A stretch of DNA of 64,000 nucleotides from NCBI GenBank assembly GCA_902806565.1, contig CADCXA010000063.1:1-64000 (forward strand). The letters are read 5' to 3'. Below, in pieces: positions 1 through 10,167 of this stretch (within the stretch, counting starts at the first letter, position 1; every line of letters begins with the position of its first letter). A model generated the notes under the pieces. That model did no database searches. It saw nothing but the letters and a program-made list of their open reading frames with translations, and had not been told where the DNA came from. The DNA is from Hypoxylon rubiginosum. Lineage: Eukaryota; Ascomycota; Sordariomycetes; Xylariales; Hypoxylaceae. A program made the position numbers and the translations under genes.

Positions 1-1097
1 TGTCGATTTGGCTTTGGTCTAGATTGCTGGGGGGAGGCATGTCGTTCGGCAGCGTGTCCGTCTACACTAGAAAAGTGGAATCAAATAGCAGAGAAGAGAA
101 GACGGTGAGCTTCTCCTTTGAAAAAAAAATTTGACGCTAGGTAGGTAGCGAGATGAATAATAGTAACATCAATCATATGTAGGTGCAGTATGAAACGTAT
201 GAGAGGAGTCGTCGTCGAGGGGTAGTGGCAAGAAGACCGGAATTCTCCGACCATTGGAGTAATGATTCATTAATTTGCTCCGCGGAATAATTGTCGAATA
301 TGAGACAAAAAGTGGTGATATTCGCGTATTAGCTTAGCTTCGGAGGTGATTCATTGTTCTAAGCCTTCTCGACACGAGGATTGCCGTTACTCGAGATAGC
401 CTGTCAGAAATTAAACCCCTGAACCATCATATAACCTCTTCCGCTGAGATAGTTCTATTGCTTCTCTAAATAGTGGTAAACAAGCGTCCCCCCCCCCTGT
501 TCGTACCTACACTACGGATCGCAGTGGAGAATCCGACAATTCCATATTTGTTGATCGCCCATTCCAAAGAGCGATCAAATGGACAATTTGACTAACGCCA
601 TAAGCCTTTCTTTTCATTTCGCAATACAAAAATGTTGCAAAAGCGATACCGCAATTACGGCATGTAATTGCGTCTTATAAACGTAACACACCCCCAGGTT
701 CTTAGGTATCTGAACCTAAGAACTGAATCGATCACGTCCCTATCTAGCTCACTCGCTCTCGTGGCTGTCGGATCCAATAGAGGTCGGGCCAGCTCTTCAT
801 AATAGGCTTCTTGCGCTAAGTCTAAGAGGCTGTTTCTACGTGCGTGTAATTCGTCGTGGTTTCGAACCCTCGCCTTACTGCCAGATCTGGTCTGGCTCTG
901 GGGCCTCCGGGGTTTCGCTCTAGGAGTCTTAGCGTAATTACATTTATCGAATGCAGTGGAATGCGTATATCCGCTGCGCTAACCGGGACTCATAACTGTC
1001 GTAATAACGGTACCGCAGTTGTACGCATGTAGTTAAGACTTATAAATGGGAAAAAGGAAGCATACAGCTCCATTCTTTTGCAAAAGGCGGTGTCAGG
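1..1097. other. intergenic, no gene seen
   Basis: No convincing reading frame. It holds a C-run near 488-497 and two diverged copies of a ~40-bp sequence (about 643-683 and 1005-1046) that share a TACCGCA...CGCATGTA...CTTATAAA pattern; these are described under findings. The 3' end of the HET gene lies to the right. Confidence 0.6.
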
Positions 1098-2603
1098 TCA
1101 TCTCAGCCACAACCTCCACCGCCGGATTCCTCTCGGTCTTTGCGACACCTTCTCAGCTTCTTCGCGCTCTGGTTGAGTAGTTCCTAGCAGCTTTTTGAGG
1201 CTTTCGAATATGTCGGGATCTACATTGTCGCGCGAGACGTGCTCTTGCCAGTCGTGTTCGACGGTGCGGTGTGGCGGATGGGTTTCGCGGGCGATCTGTG
1301 CAACCACCCCTTTTAAGATATCCGCGCTCTGTCTGTCGTCTATGCGGAAGGCGTCGCGTACGTTGCAGTAGTAGGCAAGGTACTCCCTGTACACCTCCTG
1401 AAGCCTTCTCGAATACGGCGGCGTCCAGTACTCGCTGCGGATCTCCTCCAGCCCGATCTTTAGGGCTTGGCGGTATGCGTAGGCAGTATCCTCTCTGTAG
1501 TCGGGGATTACCTTGGCCCTGCTGGAGTCGGCGATGATCCCCAGAAATCCGTACAGTTTGTCTCTTGGATCAGTACAGTCGAGCTTGCCGAATTTGCGGA
1601 TGACTTCGTGGATAAGATCCGGTACCCGCGAATGATACGTTTCGACTGCCGTATGCGGGCGGGTGAGCTCCGCAGTGATTTCGTCGAGTGTTCCGACCGC
1701 TGTCCCCTGAGCAAGAGGGTCAAGTATCGGCCGGAGCACCACGCGTTCCCTGTGAGTTATAATTCTCTCAGCGGGACTGCGCGAATCCGAAACGGCGTCG
1801 GCAACTGTTTGCGGCCGTCCACTCTGGGAGAACCGTAATTCGGGCGACGGTATAGCGTATGACGGTATGCCCGCAAACAAACGCGACGGGAAGACGTGGC
1901 GGCCGCACCATATCGTCACGCTGCGCGCCAGCAGCACCTCCTGCACGATCCAGACTCGACTCCAGTAGGGATGATAGCTCAGATACCTGAAGCCTTCCCA
2001 CTGCTCTGCTGTGAATTCAGAGTGATGCTTGTCGATGCCTGCTTGGCTGAGTGACTCCAAGCTATCATCCTGTTCGCGAGTCTTGGGCGTGCCAAGCCAC
2101 GCTACAACTAAATCGGCATTTCGGTAGACGCGCGCCATCTCCTTCACTTGTGCTCGTCTCTCTGCGCTGTCAAGCTGGTTGATGCATATTGCGTCTATAA
2201 AGAGAAGCCCGCCTACACGATTCCTTGCTGAGGTGGTGAGGAATTCGTGCAAGTTCCTACGCACGTAGAAGCACTGGCCGCCGACATTGATCTCGTAGAT
2301 ATTCTCAGTGTATTCTGCGCTGCCCCAGATGTATGATAGTGCGCAATATCGAGTCGAAGGGAGGTCTGATAGATTAAACGTTTCGAGGCTGAAATCCATG
2401 CTTCCAGGGGTGACTCGTAGAAGCCGGGCTTGTGTGGCGGCGTCGATGGCATCGTACTTGAAACCGGATGTTCCATTCAGGAGTTTATCATGAGCAAGTC
2501 CGTAGTCGATGATCTGACCGCTCTCCGTCAATTTAGACATGGCATCGAAATACGCCGCATAGGCATGACTAATTTCAGAAACGAAAGAATGGCAAGCTTC
2601 CAT
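1098..2603 (-). CDS. HET-domain (heterokaryon incompatibility) protein
   Basis: A single-exon 501-residue protein. The HET domain (PF06985 type) is clear in the N-terminal half: YCALSYIWG at about residues 86-94, LLFIDAICINQ at 133-143, a YRNADLVVAWLG block at 160-171 and YWSRVWIVQEV at 213-223, which are the three classical conserved blocks of the family. The C-terminal half has no recognisable repeat or NTPase module and ends in a short basic tail. HET proteins trigger programmed cell death after non-self recognition during hyphal fusion; this specific gene's partner cannot be inferred. The start at 2603 gives about 85 residues before the domain, which is usual. It is convergent with nothing nearby and is followed by a ~1.1-kb gap before PEX16. 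Confidence 0.9.
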   Translation of the reverse strand: MEACHSFVSEISHAYAAYFDAMSKLTESGQIIDYGLAHDKLLNGTSGFKYDAIDAATQARLLRVTPGSMDFSLETFNLSDLPSTRYCALSYIWGSAEYTENIYEINVGGQCFYVRRNLHEFLTTSARNRVGGLLFIDAICINQLDSAERRAQVKEMARVYRNADLVVAWLGTPKTREQDDSLESLSQAGIDKHHSEFTAEQWEGFRYLSYHPYWSRVWIVQEVLLARSVTIWCGRHVFPSRLFAGIPSYAIPSPELRFSQSGRPQTVADAVSDSRSPAERIITHRERVVLRPILDPLAQGTAVGTLDEITAELTRPHTAVETYHSRVPDLIHEVIRKFGKLDCTDPRDKLYGFLGIIADSSRAKVIPDYREDTAYAYRQALKIGLEEIRSEYWTPPYSRRLQEVYREYLAYYCNVRDAFRIDDRQSADILKGVVAQIARETHPPHRTVEHDWQEHVSRDNVDPDIFESLKKLLGTTQPEREEAEKVSQRPRGIRRWRLWLR

Positions 2604-3763
2604 CGTGAAACGGGAGTAGCTGTGGACTGGGGAGGGTCTGTGATACTAGTATCGACGTCGTATGAGGCTGTGCTGTATAAATGTACGCTGCGGTCACTTG
2701 CATGCAATTCTCCAATAAGACGATCGAAATTCGGTATAGAATCCTCTCCTATTTGCTGGGGCTGCTCACTAGTGACCTATAGATGTCAGCACAGCAAGGG
2801 TAGATTTATCTTGGAAAATCTCATGCCTATAGACAGTTCACATATCTAGGCACCTAGCTGAAAGGAGATATTTATTGGCACAATGAGAAAGTTCAATATG
2901 AAACAGTCTCTGGATTCAAATATATAGGAGTGACGAGGCGCAGAAGCGCTCGTGCCTCTCCTAAGCGACCAAGTTCCCATAGTCACAGCGTTCAGACAGT
3001 CGTCGAACCTTACATTCAGGTTTCACTCTCGGCTCTGGCGCTAATTTCTGGCTTCAATCGCGTTCTGGTATATGGGTTGATGTAGAGAAGAGCATTGATA
3101 TACCAAATAATCTATTGGGTTGTCTTCCCATAAGGCAACTATTGTTCGTCTCGAATGAAAGTTTACCGCACAAACGTCTAGATAGTATTGCTATACCAGA
3201 CTGTAATGTTACAATATCATGCCGTAGCGGACATGATTAAGTCCGGGGATTTAGACCAGCTGCCTAGTCGTCTCCTCTGCGTCTGCAACTTCCGCGAGAA
3301 ATGCCCTTTGAACATTATATCACCAGTGTTTCTATTAAACACAAGTCGTCGCAATGTTAACCACCGCGAGCCTTCTAATGATCGTTCACGGTCTGTCTGA
3401 AGCTCATAGAGAGCAATGATGAATGGATCTGTAGCGGTGTATTTCCTAGTGGAGTATCGATGTGCATTATTGGTGAAACCGAAACGTCGATATGGCTATC
3501 AGACGCAAATGCGCTTAGCTAAGAGCTCACGTATCTGGATACCTTTGTAGCTTCTGAATCCACCGAGAGCAAACACATACGACGAGAACTGGGTCTGGCT
3601 AGTAAGCCGAGAGGAGCGTTTCAGTAGAATAGGTAGGTAGAAACTTGAGGCAAAGCGGCCAGCTTGTAGAATTGTTGGCGACTCGAACCGATCTCCTAGT
3701 AGATTCGGTCCAAGAGTTCAAATTGATGGGCTGCCTTGTAGGTGCTCGTGCGTATTAGGCCGT
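2604..3763. other. intergenic, no gene seen
   Basis: Only short open frames without recognisable protein character. It contains the presumed promoter of the HET gene on the left and the 3' flank of PEX16 on the right. Confidence 0.55.
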
Positions 3764-4915
3764 TCAAGCGCTCGTGCTGAAGTAATAATTTTCCCATAGA
3801 TATTCGTAATCCTCCATTATGCCGGAAACGAGACCGGGCATACGACGACGCACACCGGCTATCATACCCTTCGTGACATGTTCGTAGAAAGCACCTCTCA
3901 TTGTCCACCAGCCTGCCGCCCAATACCTCTTGCCCCATTCCTCGTTCTCTAAAGCAGTACTGCGTAGACCTCTGTCACGCAACTGCCGCGCAGCATACTC
4001 CAGGCTTAATCCGATAATCCAGGGTGCCCAGGACTTCTTATCTTTGCTCCTCGACAACGCAATGGCGTATAAGAGGGGTGAGAGGATATGAAGTATCTCG
4101 GCGGTTTGACCGGGACGGGATAGCGTATTTAGAAGCTTTGATGCGGGCTTGATATCGTCTGCCGTCAACACTCGCCCCATCAAGTAAGAACTTATGTCTC
4201 CAGGATTCGGGAGGCTCGGGAGGCTAGAGCCGGTCCGGGGCATCGTCCATTCCTTCTCGTGGGTGGCTTTGGCGGTTTCCACAGGAACCTCCTCGCCCAT
4301 TAGCTCCTTCAGTGTGTCGCCATCATTCTGATCCACATCGGGTGGAATTGGATCGCGCTCGGGCAGCGCTGGTGTCACGAGAGGCCTTGAGTTGGTGACT
4401 CGCATTAATAATAGGCGGCAGACTGCTTTGATAACCTCCAAGATGATGATAATACGCCAGCGAACCTTTTCGCCCTTGCGCTTCGCTGCCATTTCCCATA
4501 GTAACTCCGTATACTGCACAATTTGTAGGAGCAGTGCTATCCTCCGGTATATTCTACTCTTGGCCGTCCAGAATCTGGTGTAGCGCGTATGTGGGCCCGG
4601 TATCTTTGAAGCGAGAGCCGGTATCCTCGTGATGGCGCCTCGAAGAACAGCATCGTGGTAAAGTGACAGTAGCTGGATGCCCGAGTGTAGAGTCTCGGAG
4701 GCAATCTCTGCATCGCGAAAGCGGCCAGGGATGATGTATGTTAGGGATCGTAACGCGCTCTCGATCTGGGATACTTGATGGGAGTTTTTCGTGATGAAGT
4801 CACCGTACATGTGCAACCATTTCGGCCGTATCGACAGCATACTGTGGATCGGATTATGGGATTCATTCGCCGGACGCGACGGGTTGGTGCTGAAATGATC
4901 GGCGGGTTGTGACAT
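3764..4915 (-). CDS. PEX16: Peroxin-16 (peroxisomal membrane protein)
   Basis: PEX16 helps insert peroxisomal membrane proteins and is needed for peroxisome biogenesis. The family signature is readable: a W-x-x-Y-x-x-F-x-x-x-N start (WLHMYGDFITKN), the hallmark YIIPGRF followed by acidic residues and SE, then LLSLYHD, a RYTRFWT block, and later LLLQIVQYTELLWEM. A long central linker rich in P/D/E separates this from the C-terminal half (EILHILSPLLYAIALSR, WIIGLSLEYAARQLR), also typical of the fungal family. The frame is open upstream to 4957, but the ATG at 4915 (MSQPADHF...) is preferred because the extra 14 residues are hydrophobic and atypical. It is uninterrupted, 383 residues from this start, and normal in length. 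Confidence 0.9.
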   Translation of the reverse strand: MSQPADHFSTNPSRPANESHNPIHSMLSIRPKWLHMYGDFITKNSHQVSQIESALRSLTYIIPGRFRDAEIASETLHSGIQLLSLYHDAVLRGAITRIPALASKIPGPHTRYTRFWTAKSRIYRRIALLLQIVQYTELLWEMAAKRKGEKVRWRIIIILEVIKAVCRLLLMRVTNSRPLVTPALPERDPIPPDVDQNDGDTLKELMGEEVPVETAKATHEKEWTMPRTGSSLPSLPNPGDISSYLMGRVLTADDIKPASKLLNTLSRPGQTAEILHILSPLLYAIALSRSKDKKSWAPWIIGLSLEYAARQLRDRGLRSTALENEEWGKRYWAAGWWTMRGAFYEHVTKGMIAGVRRRMPGLVSGIMEDYEYLWENYYFSTSA

Positions 4916-6781
4916 GTCGAAGGAGAAGACGGAACAAATTAGATTATAGTAATACAAGGAGATCTAGAAAAGTACAATTCAAGAAGGAAAAAGGGAGTGT
5001 TGCGCCATGAAACCACGCAATTAGGAATTGGAATTTGGATTTTGGTGGTGAGAATAGTGGGAGAAGTGACAGATGAGCTGTTCAAGGAGATCCATTTTCA
5101 GGCTCCATTCGCGTCATTCACGCTTCCAACCGTTTGCCTCGGCTCGGCAACAGCTGTCTTTTGAAGGAATAGCGCTTGGGCCAACTTGACTAGTGTTATC
5201 GTTATCGCGGAATGGCTACTGCAATATCTGCTACCTAATAAATACATATATGTAAGCAATACGTATTAGAGACCATTGCATGTAGTTAACCATACCTTAG
5301 TGTATTGCCCCTTTTTCGACTTCGCCCTCGCATTCTCGAACCAAGACTTTATGGATTATATCGCCGAGCACTAGTAGGTCAAGTTTCGCTACGTGCCAGA
5401 TGAGGGCGAAAGTATCGGCATTACTGATGTTCAAGCTCCTCCTTCATCGAGAAATGCGAAATCATCACCATGCGCCATCCTCGCGCAATCTATGATACAG
5501 TGGACATGATTGGTCCCCAAGCTTGACCGTGATGGTTTCTGAGCGAGGAAGAGGGGTCGGTATCTCAAGCGAAACTCATATCCAGGGGACATCCAGCATA
5601 ATCGGCTACGATAGCATATTCGCTTCAGAATTTCTGCCCGCTAGCTGTACTGGGTACCTGAGACATAACATCGTCCTCAGTCTCGGAGATGAAGGCTTAC
5701 TTCTAAAAATATGGATATGTTGAAGCAGTTCACTAGGTACTGTCACTCAATTCGACCGATTGTTACACAGTTTAGTTCAGGGCAGCGCTTGAGAGATACT
5801 CTCCAGTGCGTCTATCCCTATCCGTCTACGACAAGACGCAATGAGGTTCCTCAGACCCGGGCTTCTGGACCATAGTCGATATGACACAGCCGCACTAGTA
5901 GCTCATTGGTAATTAGTCGTTCCGGTTGTAAGGAACCTATGCGAGACTCATAAGAGACTTTGAAGTCAGCTGGATTGTATTTATAAATTCATTCATCTCA
6001 AGGTGTATATACCCAAGCTTTTGCCAAGCTAACAGCATTTGTCTCTAGCACCAGCATTTACCCGAATTCATGAATACCGATGATAGAACAGGTTCACCGA
6101 CGAGGCCGTTCCCGTCGAGGGTCCAAAACTTGTCCGCTAACGACGGTCGCTCTCGCAACGGCGAGATTCGCATGTCCGTCCGCCTGCGATCGTAGTGGGC
6201 CATGTACTGCTATGCTGCTGCGGAGATGAAATGGGACATAATTGACTGTTACCTACGATCTCGAACAGATTATATTTCCTCTTTAGGAAAAAGGAAGAGT
6301 TCTTCGGTCCTCCACAGGGTACGGGAAGCCTAATCTAGGCCTAGATGGTGTCACATGTGTACGAGAGGGTAACAGATGTCCGCGACTGTTTTCTGCGAAT
6401 ATTGCGAAATCCGTGCGCTGGTCACGCTATATTGAAGTCCGATTTCTTGAATACTCGACTGCTTTAGCCGTGCTGCCGGAAACACACACTATCGAACCGC
6501 AGCGGCTATTGGTCTACTATAAAGCTTGGTTCGTCGATTTTGCAACGTTGCCGCCTTGCCAAGTCGGCTCTTTTTCTAACTAATGTACCAGCGGAATAAA
6601 GACCTCAAGGTGTCGCCACTCATACGAGCTGAGTTTTCCCGAGCTCAGCCTCTATGTATCATATGTATCATGCAAAGCGCCTGCAATCTTCTTGCCAAGG
6701 TGAACCTGAATTTATAGGTTCGATCTTGTCCCAAATGTCACCACGTTATACAATCTTACCTACCTCCTACCTACTTACACC
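4916..6781. other. intergenic, no gene seen
   Basis: About 1.9 kb between divergent genes (PEX16 leftwards, isocyanide synthase rightwards). Only short frames with no family resemblance. It presumably carries both promoters; a T/C-rich leader with CTACCTACCTAC-like repeats lies immediately before the ATG at 6782. Confidence 0.55.
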
Positions 6782-8853
6782 ATGCCGTCCGCGTTGAAGC
6801 TCGAAGTTACTGATGTCTCGGCATCTCCAAGCTCTCCGGCTGGGAATCTAGAGACACTGGAACCTTCTCACCTAGAAATTTCATCACAAATACTAAGCAT
6901 CATCTCACGGTATAAGCTTGCAAAAGATACATTCCTAGCGGGGACCAAGGACGGAACCAATTTTCTGGCCCATATCCATTCTAAGGTCGCAGCTAAGGAG
7001 AGCATACTTATGTGCCTTCCGGCGTTCCCTTTCAAGTCCCCGAACAATACCGCGAAGGTCTTTGGCCGTCTCCCCGACAAGGCCGAGGAATTTGCGCTTG
7101 CACATCTCAATGGACTATGTGCTGCGATAGGAGATATTTACACGCCAGGCGCAAGGTTGATGATTGTGTCTGATGGGCTCGTTTACAACGGTACTTGATC
7201 CTCGACCTGCCGCCTATCTTTCTATTAACTCGAAAGAAGATCTCCTGGGAGTTCCGGACAGGGATGTCTGGGCGTACGGCGAAGCCCTCCGAGCATTGCG
7301 AGCAAGAAAGGACTTTCGTCATATTGAATTCTGTCGACTGAAGGACATAGTACACGTCGATGTACCAGATGAGTTGGACGAGATCAGATGTAAGTAATGG
7401 TCAACATATCTTCCGAGATGTATTCAAAGTTGCTACATAACCCCTTTTGATACTGCGCCACCCCCTATTTCTAGATGCTAAGCCTAACTATCTCTAGATG
7501 TGGCAAATGCAACGAATTTCCGCCATGCTTTATTGCAACAGTTTAGTAAACCAGGATACAATGTTTCACTCAGGATATCAGAGGATGAAGATACATGCTT
7601 GACATACAGAGGATATATCAAGTTCCTAGAGACCGACCTACAGAATGTGTATCCCATAGGCGAGGGGCGCAGCAAGTCGAAGTACAAAAAGGGAGTAGAG
7701 TATATCGCCAAGCAGATGCTCACAAGAGGCGATGTAAGTTCTTTGTCCCTCGTCCGTCCAGCTCGTACCGGATAGTCAGCGACGCGGCAGTGCTGATAGT
7801 CGTCACCCAGGCATTCGCTCGAGCAGTACGACAAAGATTTCCCGACCGATTGAGGCTTTCCATTCATCCCTCGACGGGTGAAAACAAGCTCTCCATCAAC
7901 CTGCTACCAACAGACACATCGTTTACGACGCCTTGGCACTGCAGCATCGCGTTTCGATTGGACGGCACCGTCATCACGGGCCACCGGTCCCAGTTCGACA
8001 CCAACGAAGAGTTTGAACTCGTATGCGAGCAAGGTCGCCCAAGTTACTTTCGTGAGAGAAGCGCCTTGCTTTCTTGGGCTAGCGAAAAGGGCGGTATCAC
8101 CTGCGAACCTGTGTACCCAACAGGGCTCGTGATCCGGCCGGCAGCGGGTCGGAACTCCTTGTCCGTAAGGGATGTCGACGCAGCCAAGGTACGCGCCTTG
8201 TCGCAGCTCAATTCTCCTATCGTATTGCGCGGCTTTGCGCGGACGCGAAATCGGGATTTGCTGGTGGCCAAGGCCCACGAGTTTGGCGTGCCGACGCCGT
8301 GGGAGTTCGGCATGCCTGATCTAAACGTTCGCGGTGCAGATACCCATCGAGTGACCAATTTCCTCTCGGTGACTGAGGATGAGAGTGAAACGTCGTTTTC
8401 CATGCCGCCAAGGTTAGCTGTCTATTTCACCCATCCCTATTATTCTATTCTAAGCTCAAGGCACTAATCCGCAGCCGACCTAGGTTTCAATTCTTCGCGG
8501 CGATGATAGAATCACCCAAAGACACCAAACCCGCCCTATTCTCCTCATCGGCGCTTCTTTTGAAGCATCTCTCAGCACATTTAAGCCTCCCCTCTCTCCA
8601 CCCCTTAACAGGGGCTATTTCCTCATCCTCAACTATTACCCGTAGTTTGCCTCTAGTCGTCAATCATCCTGCAACCAACTGTCTACCTTGCAATGTGCCG
8701 AAGAGTTTACGGCACGATCGTCGTATCGCCTACTACCATACCTGGGAGAAGGGCGACTTACTCGTGTGCAATAATACTGTAACTACCTTGCATCAATGGA
8801 GCGATCATTCGGCAGCCTGGAATCGAGAGATTTGGAAAATACATTTTGAATAG
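6782..8853 (+). CDS. Isocyanide synthase (Dit1/PvcA family) with degenerate TauD-like C-terminus
   Basis: Five exons join in phase: 6782-7190, 7240-7389, 7498-7733, 7811-8412 and 8475-8853, giving 591 residues. All introns are GT-AG (49, 108, 77 and 62 nt). The N-terminal ~330 residues match Dit1/PvcA isocyanide synthases: ILMCLPAFPFKSPN, the SDGLVYND block that spans the first intron, DVWAYGEAL, HIEFCRL, and the WHCSIAF segment in exon 4. The enzyme family converts the amino group of an amino acid to an isonitrile using ribulose-5-phosphate. The C-terminus keeps pieces of the fused TauD/TfdA oxygenase found in fungal homologues (RFQFFAAMIESPKDT, DRRIAYYHTWEKGDLL, EIWKIHFE). Between VTNFLSVTED and PPSRPRFQFF, however, the usual H-x-D metal-binding stretch is absent, and ~50 residues are missing after NHPATNCLPC. 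The synthase half looks intact; the oxygenase half is probably inactive. No metabolite-cluster partner is adjacent. Confidence 0.82.
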
Positions 8854-9254
8854 GTCTAATTCAGTTAGTCTTATGAATCGATGAATTCTAGCTGGAGTCT
8901 AACGGAAATATATTTGCTCGAATCCAGATATTTCGTTCTTGGAGACCGTGGAACGGAACTCGGCAAATGCGAGGCTTTGTAAATTTCGCCTAGGTTTCTA
9001 ATGTTTACATAATTTGCTGTTGTGTTAGTACAGTTATCGTATTCTTTACGGTGAACTCAACCTATAGCTCTAAGGAAACGGGATGGTACCTCCTCTTCCC
9101 TTTCAGAATTCTTTACACATCTGCTCATAACTCTAGTCCTTTAGCCATCAGCAAAGCCAAGTAAGGATCCAGGCTGGTGCTGCTCTTGTCTTGCGTCCCA
9201 CTTATCATCTTATACCCGACTGAATAGAGCCTAAGGTATCATACGTAGTTACCT
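8854..9254. other. intergenic, no gene seen
   Basis: A 400-bp spacer between the 3' ends of two convergent genes. No frame of interest. Confidence 0.55.
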
Positions 9255-10167
9255 CTACTTCATACACTCGGACTCTACTTTAAACACCTTGAGGCTTTCT
9301 AGCTGTGGGAATACGCGAGGGGTGCCAGAGATTTGCACACTGAATACCTTGTAGAGGCCGTCAAATAAGTACTCGTAAGTCAAATGGGTTGGATGCATAT
9401 CCCTCAGAGCGGTGTTGCAATAGCGGAAATGGATATAACGCTGCACAGGGATCTCTAGGCTAGGCAGAGAGGCATTCAAGCAGCGGAAAAGGGAACGCCA
9501 TCCAAAATCGTCATAAAAAGGGCGATAGTCAACATCTATCTTAAGGTGGCGGATGAGCTGCAAGAAACGATGCGTGGCACGGTTGGTTTGACGCAACGAT
9601 AGCTAGCACGCGATAGCGATCCACCACCGAAGAGGATCTCAGAACAAGCTTATCTCGTCTAGGGTTAAACAGAGGCGAAAATTTGCCAGGCTCCCCGTAA
9701 TACGAGACCGCTACTTCTCGGAACGCCTTCGAAACGTGGAAGAGGTTCATCAACTTCCGTGGATGGGAATCTTCCCAGAAGACTTTCACCAGAAAATATA
9801 GAGAGTTTATCCACATAGTTGAAGGCAATCCGAGCAAAATGTTAACCTCGCGCGGCTCCGTCAATGGATCAAAAATCTCGAAGAATAATTCTAGAGGAAG
9901 CGATAACAGCGGGCATGACGACCGCTTTCTCGAATCAGACAGCGTCAGGATAGGTGAGTTGGTATTAAGGTTATCCGGCCGGGTCAAAGTCGCTGGCTGT
10001 TCTGTCGGCTGTGCTACTGAGCGCGGCTGACTAGGGAATTTATAATCTTCTCGTAGAAACCGGTGCATCTTTTCAACGATATGCTCCCACGGGACTGGTT
10101 TATTCGGGTCAAGAGTAACAGTGAGCTGATTAGAGACCCAATGAATCTTGACTCGTTCTTTGTCCAT
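9255..10167 (-). pseudogene. F-box-like hypothetical protein, frame-shifted
   Basis: Two overlapping frames read as one protein. The first (10167 to about 9560) has a start codon, a short linker rich in T/P/N, then an F-box-like segment (CPLLSLPLELFFEIFDPL, about residues 84-101) and a following VSKAFREVAVSYYGEPG block of the kind seen in fungal F-box/2EXR-like proteins. It runs out at a stop just after CHASFLAAHP. The second frame takes over at 9255-9596 (LIRHLKIDV, LPSLEIPVQ, FPQLESLKVFKVE). A one-base shift near 9560-9570 would join them into ~313 residues. An unrecognised small intron ending in the TTTCTTGCAG at that point is the alternative, but no good donor at a normal distance was found. 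F-box proteins are adaptors for SCF ubiquitin ligases; the function here is unproven. Confidence 0.5.

Noticed and set aside
841..900. A TTCGAA-containing stretch resembling a tRNA T-arm on the minus strand
   Set aside because: GGTTCGAAACC fits a B box, but no acceptor pairing, anticodon arm or spaced A box can be built around it.
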